Below, one piece after another: positions 32,531-42,713 of a DNA stretch of 64,000 bases (positions are counted from its first letter, which is position 1; every line of letters begins with the position of its first letter). This DNA is from Polyporus tsugae (Eukaryota > Basidiomycota > Agaricomycetes > Polyporales > Polyporaceae). The DNA lies in assembly GCA_024305745.1 (NCBI GenBank), contig JAHRBS010000004.1, positions 4,402,001-4,466,000 on the forward strand, given 5' to 3'. The notes beneath the pieces were generated by a model, which saw only the letters and a program-made list of their open reading frames with translations, did no database searches and had not been told where the DNA came from. A program made the position numbers and the translations under genes.

Positions 32531-33083
32531 GTATTCAGTCGCTTTGAATCGCCTCGAGGCACGGACTTGGACTCGTTCAATGCGTCCAGCGCTGGCCGCA
32601 TGTGGCGGAGCAATCTGCCGGCTTCTGTCCATGGCCACACTCTGAAATTTCTCAAACGCCGATAACGCACCATTTCGCGCAAGACTCACAGTTGCCATAC
32701 CGCCTTCGTCCTCTTGTACATTTCTCGTGTCCAAATATGCAGGAGCCGCGATGGCATCCTCTATGGTAGGGTGTGATCTCGGCGATGCAAACTAGGTAAG
32801 ACAACCACGGTTGTACGACATATCAACATTTCACCCCCCGCCGTCGCCGTACCAACTTGACTCCACCCACGTTAACCACATCCTCGTAACTCTGACCCGA
32901 CATTGCTCTTGATCCTTTGAATGCGACAAGTATGCTACAAGACTGACACGAGAGGGCGGTCGAGGACCGCTGGACCATCTCCTCTCGGCAACTTACCCCA
33001 AGTACTTGGGATTGACGTGTAATTGAAGACCCATAAGCTGGCACCATCTCCTGCAAAGATCAGTACAGCCGTTGTTTAGTTAG
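32531..33083. other. Short intergenic stretch
   Basis: Nothing clear. A possible alternative 3' exon of the neighbouring minus-strand gene (about 33055-33005, preceded by a TTTGCAG acceptor) was seen but is not needed to complete that gene. Confidence 0.4.
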
Positions 33084-33715
33084 TTAGGTTTGACAGATTC
33101 GTACCGGAGCCCGGTTCCGACGGACCTTGGGCGTTATGTCGATGCCTACCTCGCGGAATGCTGCGACCATCTTGAACCCCTTCTCCTGTACATCCTCCCG
33201 CGCTTGGAATTCGTCAAGGGTCAGGTCGGGTGGCCAGATCCGTGTCGGATAGATGATCCCTGCATGCCGTAGACGTGCACGCAGCAAAAGACACGGTGAG
33301 CCTGAGCCTTGAACTTGAAACGCAACCAATTGGCAAAATACACCAACGCACCGCAGTCGGTCACAAGCTGCATGTACTCCTGCACGGCCTTCAGGACCTC
33401 CGGTCTCTCCATCATCACCTTCCACAGCTCCATCTGTATCGCATAGATGTCCTCCGAGTCCTCTGGGAACTTGTCCGCCATACGGTGTGCCGTGGTCGAG
33501 AACGGCGCGATCGTGCGGAGGGCCACGCGCTTTGACGAGGACTGAGCCTGGTGCGGATGAGAGTGTGCGCGGGACGACGGGCGCGGGTGAGCCAAGAGCG
33601 ATGGAGGCCATGGTGCTTGCGTGTGGGCGAGGCGTATAGGGGAGGTCGCGAGCACACCAATGCGAGACATCGGGGCGGGGACTCTGGCAGTGGGGATGAA
33701 CGTTCGGAAGAGCAT
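33084..33715 (-). CDS. Conserved-looking mitochondrial-type protein of unknown function
   Basis: Two exons (33715-33352 and 33259-33084) give 179 residues. The first 75 residues are rich in Arg, Ser, Ala and Pro with no acidic residue, like a mitochondrial presequence (MLFRTFIPTARVPAPMSRIG). A compact mature part follows, EDSEDIYAIQMELWKVMMER, VLKAVQEYMQLVTDCGII and LDEFQAREDVQEKGFKMVAA, mostly predicted helix. The GTGCGT donor and GCATGCAG acceptor join in phase 1. No family is recognised. The stop at 33084 comes just after VRRNRAPVRICQT; alternatively a GTACGA donor there could splice to a further exon near 33055, so the C-terminus is uncertain. A function in the mitochondrion is inference from the leader only. 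Confidence 0.55.
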
Positions 33716-34237
33716 GTTGGCACAAGTCGGTGTGGGAAGCGGAAAACAATCTGGGCTCGGGAACGGTCGTCGAGGGTGGTCGAGGGTACTGGGCTGTGGT
33801 GGTGGGGAAGAGCTTGAAGATTATGGCGGTCAGAGGCGGAAGATATATGCGAGGGAGATGAGTAGAAGACGTCCCAATATGGGACACGAGACACCAAAAC
33901 GGGACTCTCGTATGTTATGACGTCAGACACTGCATCAACGCACACCATCACATGCGAGCTGCCAGCTGAGGAGGAGCAAACCCGATACTTGAGGACGCAT
34001 GCACTTAAGGTGAGCGAGTCACGCCGGTGTTTGGTGGGACTTGGCGGTATAGTAAGTACCAAATCAGGTCGCATCGTGGTCGGACTTCGAATCCGGCTGA
34101 ACGAGTTTTCTCGGTGGCGGTGTCTCATGAGCTACTCGAGCGATTTCCCTGCCAGTGGTACTTAATCTGAGCCTACTAATAGGCAAGTCATTCCATTCTC
34201 TCGATCTCCCCTATTGACACAAGGGTTTTCGCCAGCC

Positions 34238-35596
34238 ATGCCGCTTGAAACCACACCCAGACGCTCCGATGCACCTGCAATCCTCCTACGGGTGAGATGG
34301 AATTCGCGCGTTGCAGGATTCGAGAAGAGTGGCATCGAGGTTAGCAACTATGCAGAAATTCAACAGTCGACCTAATTTTGTACCTCCAGGAGCTCGTCGA
34401 GAAAGCACGCCGGCATTTCCGCCTTGTAAACGCTGAGGAGGAATTCGTCCTCGTCACTTCCATTGCGGGCGAAAAGGTCGAGGTGACGGATGACGTCCTG
34501 AAACATATCTCAGGGACGTCGGTGCTTATACTCGAGAAGCTACCGAAGTGCAACGACTCGGACGACGGATGCGATGGGACTAGTACTAGTACTGAGTCTT
34601 CCTTGGATTCAAAGGCGACTGCAACAGTCTCTCGTCGACCGCCGCCGCCTCCCGGGCCGCCATCGCCGCCGCCGCCACCACCGCCAGGAGCATTGCCCAA
34701 CGCTGTGACTGTTGGTGCCCCTGTGAATGCGTGAGTAGCAGTTCATATTCGATCGCTCGAAGGGACCTTGACTTGACATCTGGCTTGTATTTCCAAGGTC
34801 GCAAGCAGTCCGAGGTCCTCAGCTTGCACCATTGCCGCTTCATTCAGCGTCGCCTAAGTTGAGGAAGCCGGTTATCTACCTCATGCCTCCCAAGCCTTTA
34901 GCCAACGCCACTGTCTCCGTGCGCCTCGTTCCGCAGTGGACATTCACGCACATCTATCCGGTTCAGAAACTTCTGGATCACCTCGACGACGGGGGCCAAA
35001 CCGTGACTTGGGCTATCTCGGCGCATCCTGACGGGTCGCTCGTCGAGAAGGGCTCGGGACTGGAGTTGTCCTATCTCTTCTGGGAGGCCGCAGCGCTGCC
35101 CGGCGCGCCACCTAGCCCTCCCCTGGACCCGGTCAATCACTGTGCAGTGGCAGGAACAGACGACATCGAACGCTTCGACCCCACCAATCCGACGCTTGCC
35201 CCCGATACGCCGACCGCCGTTCTCCTTCCGTTCGCAAACCTGCTCCCCTACCTCGATAGGACCCTCAAGACGCTAGCGCTACACACCACAGCGCGGAACG
35301 ACTTCATCACCTACTGGCTGCCCGCCTTCTCGAAGCACCCCTACGTCGCGCTGCGCTTCTTGCCCCAACGTGCGTACGAGCGCGCTGCGGAACTGGAGGT
35401 GGTTCCTACCCCGGACGTGGTGACGCGCGTCATGATGCTTTTCAGCGGCATCTCCACTTCGGAAGTGGGTAATTGGACCGCTGCCCAAGAGCGGGTTAGC
35501 AAGGTGGATTGGGCTAGCGTCGTGGGTGTCGGCATTGAGGCTTTCGACGCAACTCGCTTCAGAGTGCTCGAGTGGGGAGGTATGGAGATCGTCTGA
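34238..35596 (+). CDS. Conserved agaricomycete protein of unknown function with beta-grasp-like N-terminus
   Basis: Three exons joined at the GTTAGC donor after 34338 and the GTGAGT donor near 34732. The start MPLETTPRRSDAPAILLRVR lies in the first exon. Residues about 15-85 (LLRVRWNSRVAGF, ELVEKARRHFRLV, EEFVLVTSIAGEKVEVTDDV, SVLILEKLP) look like a ubiquitin/PB1-type beta-grasp fold; this is a structural guess. A Pro-rich linker with runs of four to eight prolines follows (about 34640-34690). The C-terminal domain begins LRKPVIYLMPPKPL and includes VPQWTFTHIYPVQKL, WAISAHPDGSL, LELSYLFWEA, HTTARNDFITYWLPAFSKHP, VALRFLPQRAYERAAEL and VDWASVVGVG. I know this domain as a recurrent basidiomycete hypothetical protein without assigned function. 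A decayed relative lies 2 kb upstream. Confidence 0.8.
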
Positions 35597-35852
35597 TCAT
35601 GATCGACCGGCGATGTCATTCCCCAAAGCGACTTTACCGAGCGGGGTGCGAAGCCCGTGATAAGTTTGAAGAGGACAGGGATGTAAACTGGATTTAGGAG
35701 GAGTACGGCGTATCTACTGGTGGTAGGGAGGTGGAAGTGATTACCAAATATCGAATGCGTATACATGTACATGCAAGGAGTTGCTCTTTAGCTTGACCAC
35801 GTAGACATTCATCTGCTAGTATCATCCGCCATTGTAATATAGACCGAAACCT

Positions 35853-36746
35853 TCATGCTACGCTCGACACGCACCGGAACTCCGAGGTCAAAGTGGGCAC
35901 TGGGACCTCCGTGACATCCGTAGTGGAAACGTCGGCGGCTTGGACCCGGGTCTTGACCTTCTTGATGTCCGTGTCCTCGGTCTCGTCTTCGGGGACGTAA
36001 TCCTCCTCCGAGACCTCGCTCGGCACGGGGCTCGCGCGGAGCTTGCGCTCCCTGCGCTCGTCCCGCTTCGACAGGTACAGCGTGGCCATGGCGAAGCACA
36101 CTAGTCGAAGGCTCATGAGCTCCGATCGACGCCAATACAAACCGGTGAATACGCACTCATGCCGAAATTGATGCCCGCGGTGGCGACGTTGCCCTTGAAC
36201 ACCCTGGAAGGACGCCGCTCAGCTGGCGCCATTTCTTACAAGCGCAGCATATGTGCTCACCGTGGTTGCTCGACTTGCGGGAAGATGAGTCTGGGGAGTA
36301 CGAGCGGAAAGGGTCAGATACAGACGAAAGAGGGTCGGAGTAAACAAAAAACGCACATAGGCAACCATGTTTGCACCACGTATGCAAACATGTTGCAGCT
36401 AGCCACGACGAAGGCGCGCTCTGAATACCGCGCATCAGGTACCTCAGGCAAACGCGAAGGATCTCAGACGTACTCTCGTTGCATAAGGAATATGAGACGA
36501 CGTGAAGAAAACGTACCGAGACACCATGACCCCAGTCTCGCATATCCACCCAGTCCCTCCGTCCACATCAGTCCCAACAACATAAGGACCAAGCCAATCT
36601 GACGGCAGAACACGAAGTGATGGAGAGTCCCAAGCCACGATGAATGGCGCCATGTTGTTGGCATTGCCGTCAATGATCTGCCAATGTACGGAGTGTTTTG
36701 GAGCCTTGAGCGTCGGTCCTAAACCTAGCCATGCGAAGGGCGACAA
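35853..36746 (-). pseudogene. 3' remnant of an MFS anion:cation symporter (Dal5/TNA1-like permease)
   Basis: Minus-strand exons encode only the end of a family that is normally about 500 residues. In order they show GNANNMAPFIVAW, RAFVVASCNMFAYVVQTWLP, LIFPQVEQPR, VFKGNVATAGINFG and CFAMATLYLSKRDERRERKL, then an acidic C-terminal tail with the stop at 35853. These are the last loops and helices of the allantoate/nicotinate/pantothenate permease group. Junctions with GTGCGT, GTGAGC and GTGCGT donors still work, but the part between IVAW and RAFVVA is broken and everything upstream of about 36750 is missing. No start codon in a proper context exists. It is called a truncated relic; a very short expressed protein cannot be excluded. 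Confidence 0.65.
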
Positions 36747-36920
36747 TCTTCGGGGTGTGGGTGTCCGGTGAGAAGGAGGGTGAATGGTGTGTTATGAGTA
36801 ACGAATGTACTGGTTATCAGCAGCTGACGTAAGGAGTATCCTCGTAAGCTGAGATTGAATTTTAATCTCACCCCATGACTCGAACCGCCGTCTGTTCATC
36901 TTCGAATACTTTCTAGCACA

Positions 36921-38204
36921 ATGTCCACCCAAGCCGACAAGCAGTATGTTAAATTGATGAACTCACCTTGTCTTCCCTATTCGATCTCTTCATTTTAGGC
37001 AAACTCTCATCCTTCCTGACCTCGACGTCCAGGACAAGGCCCGCGATCCCTTTCTCCCGAACATCGACGCGACCCTTCCAGGGCCCCCATTATTGACCGA
37101 ATCTGACAAGGAGTATGCTAGTTTGATGAATTCACCTTGCCTCCCTAACCAATCTCTTCGGTTTTTAGGCAAATTTTCATCCTTCCCGAGCTTGTCGAGG
37201 GCAAACCGCTGCACCTCTTTCTACGGAATACTAGCTCGGCCTCGTCCACAGAACGCATGCTGTTGACCTGCACAATAGTGAAAGCATTCCGTCCATTCAC
37301 CGTCTCTCCCGTCCTCCTCGTCTCGTTCGGTCAGCCCCAGCCCTCTACATCGCTCCACGACGGAATCTCCCTACCTTCCTCGGCGATCCTTAAATTATAC
37401 GACCGCCGCTGTCTTTCAAATGTCCGCGATCAATGGGACAAGGACCATCCATGGTGGTCCCTCGACAAGGAACGCGAGTACCGGGAATACCTCGACGACC
37501 TAGCGACCGGCGCTGAGTCGCCGCTGGACTTCGACGACGCGGCATTCATGAAGGATTATCCGATCACCGAGGACGAATTAGAAGCATACCTCCAGCACAT
37601 CGCGCAGAAGGTGTTCAATGCAGAGCGCATGACGTACGAGCGATTGCGCCCCCTCCAAGGGAAGAAGATCCCGACGCTGTACGGCGCCGTCGAATACGAG
37701 ATCGTCATCCCCGGCGCCTGCCCCAATGGATCCGCCGTTACCGAGACCATCCCCGGGCTCTTGCTCGAATACATCCCGTCGTTGACACTTCGGGAGCTCG
37801 TCACGACTTGGACCATGCGCAACCCGCCGCTGCCGAACGGAGTCCTGGCGACGTTGTGCGACCAAGTGATGAAAATCGTCGATCACATATCCGACTTCGA
37901 CGTGCTTAACGAGGACGTGCGGATGGACAACTTCCTGATCCGTGAGCCTTTTGTCTCCTCTTCTTCGCATGGGGAAGATCCGGCTGTTGTCGAGGACGCG
38001 GTGGTGCTCGTCGACCTCGGCAACTGTCGGCTGCGTAGGGAGGATGAAAGCGAGGATGAATGGGTCAAGGCCAAGTGTTCGCAGGACGAAGAGGGCGCGG
38101 CTGGGGTTGTACTGCTCAGACTTGTTCGGCTTTTTGTGGGAGAACACGTTTGGACGTACAAGTGGAGCCTACGATGGGACCGCCCTTCAGAGGAGGAGCT
38201 GTAA
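36921..38204 (+). CDS. Protein-kinase-like protein (basidiomycete type)
   Basis: Three exons (36921-36943, 36999-37112, 37169-38204) give 390 residues. The start MSTQADKQQTLILPDL follows a good AGCACAATG context. Kinase-fold features are recognisable: AILKLYDRR with the beta-3 lysine, a hinge-like LLLEYIPSLTLREL, a catalytic-loop-like NEDVRMDNFLI (D and N kept, H of HRD absent) and VLVDLGN in place of DFG. A charged stretch (KEREYREYLDDL and after) lies between the lobes, as in many agaricomycete kinase-like proteins. Activity is uncertain because of the altered HRD and DFG motifs. The first two introns and the exon parts around them are a tandem duplication: DKQQTLILPDL and DKEQIFILPEL are repeated, with matching introns. 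Confidence 0.75.
36932..37190 (+). repeat. Tandem duplication of an exon end, intron and exon start
   Basis: Unit one (about 36932-37025) and unit two (about 37101-37195) each contain GACAAGSA, an intron opening GTATG, an internal TTGATGAA(C/T)TCACCTTG block, AATCTCTTC/GATCTCTTC, a TTTTAG acceptor and then GCAAA-T-TTCATCCTTCC-type coding sequence. The introns are 55 and 56 bases. Both remain spliceable in the same phase. Confidence 0.8.
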
Positions 38205-38901
38205 CCGGAGGCACGATGGTCTCTTCAGGATGTGTTTTCATCCCAGTTATGCACGTTTCTATCAGATATCTGGCGTCTACCTAGCTTGCGTGGGCTCTGT
38301 GGACAGTCTACATCTGAACTTCCAGATCCTGTAGATATGGTGGCAACGGAGCCATCGTACCGAACCGGTAGATTGGACTAGTCATGGAGTGGGTATTACT
38401 GCGCTTCTTTGACTCCCCTTGGTGTGGTCCTAGCTGATCGCCTGCAGCTGATGTCGTTATCATATAGCACCAGCTCTGGCTATGAACCGGCTCTGAAGCC
38501 AATCGTTATGTTGGAAGGGCAATCGGAAACGTCAAGGCGCTGCGCCGAAGCGACCGAATTGTGCCATTCACTAACGGCCAGTGAAACAGTGGGAACGGTG
38601 AATACTCAGGCAGATCATGACTATATGCAGCCATGGTTTGACCTAATCCCCCCTCACACTTGCGAAAGTACAACACACCGTAGGGCCTATTCCCGGCTCC
38701 TTGCAAGCTCGGCACCATGCATGCTTACGTGTATCACACCCATATCTCCGCAAGTATCCTGTTCTCTTAGTCTCTTATACATGAGATTAGGTACGCCCAT
38801 ACATTCTCACGTATCTACTAGTCTCTTACACATAGTATCAGTGCCTTTTCCAGCTCGTTCCCCGCCCCGAAGCACCTTCGACCTCAAGCTTAGTTCGGAC
38901 G
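38205..38901. other. Intergenic stretch between the kinase-like gene and the small basic protein
   Basis: No gene is supported. Repeated TCTCTTACACAT / TCTCTTATACAT blocks lie around 38765-38835. Confidence 0.5.
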
Positions 38902-39336
38902 ATGCCAAAGGTAGGACATCCCACTCACTGATGAAATGTCCTCCAGTGCCCGCTGATACGCGATCAGTCTAAGCAGAAGAAGTCCAGGAGGTCCAAGAAG
39001 GCGACAGTAGAAGAATACCTAGAGAACATCGACGTCTCCAACCTCGGTTATCAAGGTGACGTCCGCCAGGGCAAATGGATACGCCTTCACGGCAACGGGA
39101 AAGCAGCCACATTCGGAACATACCATATCGAATTCATCGTGCGCTCAGAAGGGTACACAGTTAAGATCGTCGGCTCGGACATCGAGGCGAAATGGCAATG
39201 GACACAACCTGCGGCTCCGGCTCAGTCGACGTCGACAGCGCCCAACCCACCTCAGGGACCTCCGGTCCCTCCCATTGCCACCATCATTGCCAAGCTCAAG
39301 CTTGCGGAGCACAACTCGAGGACTCGGAAGAAGTAG
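38902..39336 (+). CDS. Small basic protein of unknown function
   Basis: Two exons: a 9-base first exon, MPK (38902-38910), then 38968-39336, for 125 residues. The GTAGGA donor and ATCAG acceptor join in phase 0. The N-terminus is a lysine/arginine/serine cluster (SKQKKSRRSKKATVEEYLE) that could be a nuclear localisation signal. A compact middle part has a beta-rich pattern (GYQGDVRQGKWIRLHGNGKA, FGTYHIEFIVRSEGYTVKI), followed by a Pro-rich linker and the basic end AEHNSRTRKK. No family is recognised. Support comes from the clean frame, the splice signals and the organised composition, not from homology, so it may be over-called. Confidence 0.5.
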
Positions 39337-39639
39337 AGACAATAGGTGGATACAGTGAGCATATCTTCTTTGTGGCTGCGACGGATATTCATATGAGAGT
39401 TTGTGAAGGACGGAAGTCATGGATACAGTCGAAGTCAAGGCGATAGGAGGAGGTTGAACTTGTATGTTAAAGAGCCGCGAATGCATATTGTCATTGTCTC
39501 GTAAACCGGAATTTCAAGACGATGAATAATGTGCGATGATGGCAGAAGTCAGTTTCCATTGCTTTATGTAGATATCCGCAAACCGTGCTTGCATCCCTGC
39601 AATGGCCGCGTCGTTACAAACACCTCATCATGGGGTATA

Positions 39640-41330
39640 GGGAGCGCGCGCTCGCCCTTGAGAGGATATTCTGCTTATCGCCGAAGTACCAGTTTATCAT
39701 AAGTGCAGCAGGAGAGGACCGTCGTAGCGACGAGCATCAGCTTCGTCACGTCGCTGTGCGTTGCGAGTCGGATGTTAGTGTCAGTCACAAGACGAGTTGG
39801 GGAGGCGGCAACACACTGGCGATGACGCTCTCGCGCGTAGGGTCGACGAAGGGGAGGGCCATCACCTCTCCGGACATATTGCGCCACATCATTAGCCGAT
39901 TCCTACTCCTACTCGCGCAAGGGGAAACCGACCAAGTCGCGACTCACCGACGGCGCTTCCGGCAGCACCGCCGATCTCGGTCTAGAGGAGGACTATAGTG
40001 GTGGTGATGGACATGTCAACGTGGGGCAACCTGAGCTGCGACCGACGAGTAGATAGAGGCGAATCCGCCACCGAGGCCCTGGAGGATATGCGTCCAGACA
40101 ATCTCCGTGTGACGCATTCGCACCGCGAGAGTGGATCATCTGGCCGACACGTCGTGCTCTGTTTAACCGATGTTAGCAAATGGGATCGGAGGGGAGACTT
40201 ACAGGAGACGGATTGAGAGACTGGCTATGGGGACCACTTGTAGCGATGGAGGAAGGGCATGCTGACGCTGTCCAAGATGCCGAAGACGCTGAGAGCGACG
40301 AGCTGTGCCTGGTTAAAGTACGTGACGTTGATAAGCCACCCGTTTTTCATGATGAGGATAAACGAATCAACCTGGGTTTCCGTAAGGTAGAACGAAAGGG
40401 AGTAGAGGTAAGACCGGAGACGAGACCTCGCCGCTTGAGCGTCGTAGTATCATCAAGGACGATGACAAACATCAGGAGCTGCAGTCCTCTATACAAAAGG
40501 TTGAGAAATTCATTCTGGAATGAGTAGACACGCGCGATGCAAGAACGGAGACGTACGTATATCCGCCGTATGAAAAGGTAGCTCGTGGTCAGTTGCGTGA
40601 ATTGGCCAAACGACGGCGATGGGATGCATGCAGCATGGAGAATGATGCCAGCAGCAAGAGCGCTGGCGCCGTGTGAGGACACGATGACAGTGTACCATAA
40701 AGGACGACGTGATGAATATGCATCATCTTTGATGTTGCATGTACCGAGTACATAGAAACCAACTGCGGTTCAGGATGTTGGATGGTCAGCCAACTTGCTC
40801 CTGTACAAGAATCTAGAGTACACACGAACGATGCTGAGGCACGCGGTTGCACCGGACGTGACATGCGCAAACTTGGCAATGACGGGCTTTCCAGATGCGT
40901 CTAGGACATGAAGTGAGCCAGGAAAGTGGTAGCAAGGAGGAGGGAGAAAAGCTCCACTGGTGACCTACTGCGCGACCCGAATGGTGGAGACTCTGAGCTG
41001 TGCTTGTCAAACGCAGAGGTCGTGAACGCGAGGTGGCCGTCGAGGGCATAGGTGCACGAGGCCATGGCAATTCTTGAGGGAGAAACGGGAGAGAGGAGGC
41101 GAGGTGTGGTAAGCCCGACTTAGTTTCGCCGAAGGTTTGGATGGCGTAAAGAAAAATCGAAAACCGCGAACGTACCCAAACTACTACAAGTAGCGACCGT
41201 AGAACATCTCCGCAGCTTCGACGACCTTAAGAGGTGGATACTCTCTTCAGCCTGGAGCACATTGATGATGGCCTGGTCGAGTTTGGAGATCGCGTCCTCT
41301 GTAACGCCGTCGCGCATGTTCTCGATGTTG
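39640..41330 (-). pseudogene. Siderophore-iron MFS transporter pseudogene (ARN/SIT family)
   Basis: Minus-strand fragments align in order with fungal siderophore transporters: VVEAAEMFYGRYL, CTYALDGHLAFTTSAF, GKPVIAKFAHV, LQLLMFVIVLDDTTTLKRRG with LVSGLTSTPF, TYFNQAQLVALSVFGILDS, WTHILQGLGGGFASIYSSVA, then TTTIVLL-stop-TEIGGAAGSAV and NWYFGDKQNI. The family motifs GLGGGFAS and TEIGGA identify it. It cannot be expressed as a transporter: TAG stops interrupt the first helix region (41181-41186 on the plus strand reads CTACTA) and the TEIGGA motif (39982-39984), and middle sections are deleted or frameshifted. Intact relatives take up ferric siderophores by proton symport. Intron borders are partly preserved, so the decay is probably recent. 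Confidence 0.75.
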
Positions 41331-42713
41331 TAAGTGGATCTGGCGTCATCCCGCCCTTGGATGCGCGTTGAGGCTGTTCCAACCCCGCCAGTCCACTGTC
41401 CGGATAAGGACGGCAAGCCGATCCGATCCAGTCAACATCGAATCTCCCTAGACTTGGCAGAGAGTTTAAATAAGTAGTCGTCGGCACTATGAGCGTAGAC
41501 TGAACCCTGCGCGGTGCACTGCTGTGCGACCGAACCGAAAACTTTAACTTGAAGACCCGGGATAGTGACGACGAGGAGCGACGAGGTCGGGGCTCGAACA
41601 CACTGGGTGCTCGAGCGCAATACTCGACAGCGACGTTGGACGTGTCGATGTTGTGTCGTGTTCAGGACCGGTACTACGGTACCCGCGCTTGACGCGGGAG
41701 TGGAAAGGTCAACGTTAACATGGGTCGCTTCATGATCGATATCAATCACGCGCATGCTGCGTCGTGTGGCATCCGACTACTATAAGGGTTATCACATCCA
41801 CATCGATGCATGTGGCTGCACCTGGGCTGCGCCGTTGCACGACGGCCCGGGACCGTTGGAGGCCTTCGGATTTGATTTGACTGGACGACTTTGATGATCG
41901 TGACAGTGAGTCCCCGCTCCATTTCAACACTGCAGTGGCCTCACTGCTAGCTTGGTGCCCTGTAGAAGTCGTCCGTGCTTTGTCGAGGCTCGTCTGGGAC
42001 GTACTACCTACCTACCAGACAGGCCTTCCTACGTACTGCAACTAGCTATAGTGCATACTGCTCTCTCACAAATAGTAATGTAGCCGGCCGCCCGGGGCGC
42101 TCAGAAGAAGTTGGTCGCGGACTCATGGTATCCAGAGAAGTAGTACCTAAACGCATTTACGCCAAGGCGTGGGTCATGGGAACTGAGCGTCCTGTGTACA
42201 CTCAAGAAGTACGTACATGCAACACGAGTCGAGAGTCGAGGTCGACGACGGCGTACGTACGAGGATAACACGCCGACGACGGGGTCCGTCGCTTAATCTT
42301 TTACATGGGAGAGGCTCTATGGACATTCAAGGAGATGATCAGTTTGAATAGTATTTGTGGCCACGGGGGGCGGAGGGGGCGCGATAATTTAGTTGTCTTG
42401 TCTATAAACGAGGAGGGATACACAGGGCAATACAGCAACCGTGAATGAGACAGAGAGACAGAGAGCGAAATTGATGGTAGGGGATACGGCATGCGACGGG
42501 AGGCGGTCCCACAGGGGTCGGATGCAGTGGAAAAGAACGTACACAGGAGTGGGAAAGGAGCGAAGGGTCTACAAATGCAAGGGTGCGATGTGGATGGCCA
42601 GATGTGGGGCGTGGGCACTGACGGGGGCGTGGACGACGGAACAGAATGGGGCACGCCTGATACGGTTTGACTTCTTGCCGCACTGCGTTCTGTTCCGTCA
42701 CGGTTAAGGTTGG
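41331..42713. other. Intergenic region without a supported gene
   Basis: No coding signal was recognised on either strand. 42300-42713 is the presumed 3' UTR and terminator region of the P450 gene. Confidence 0.5.
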
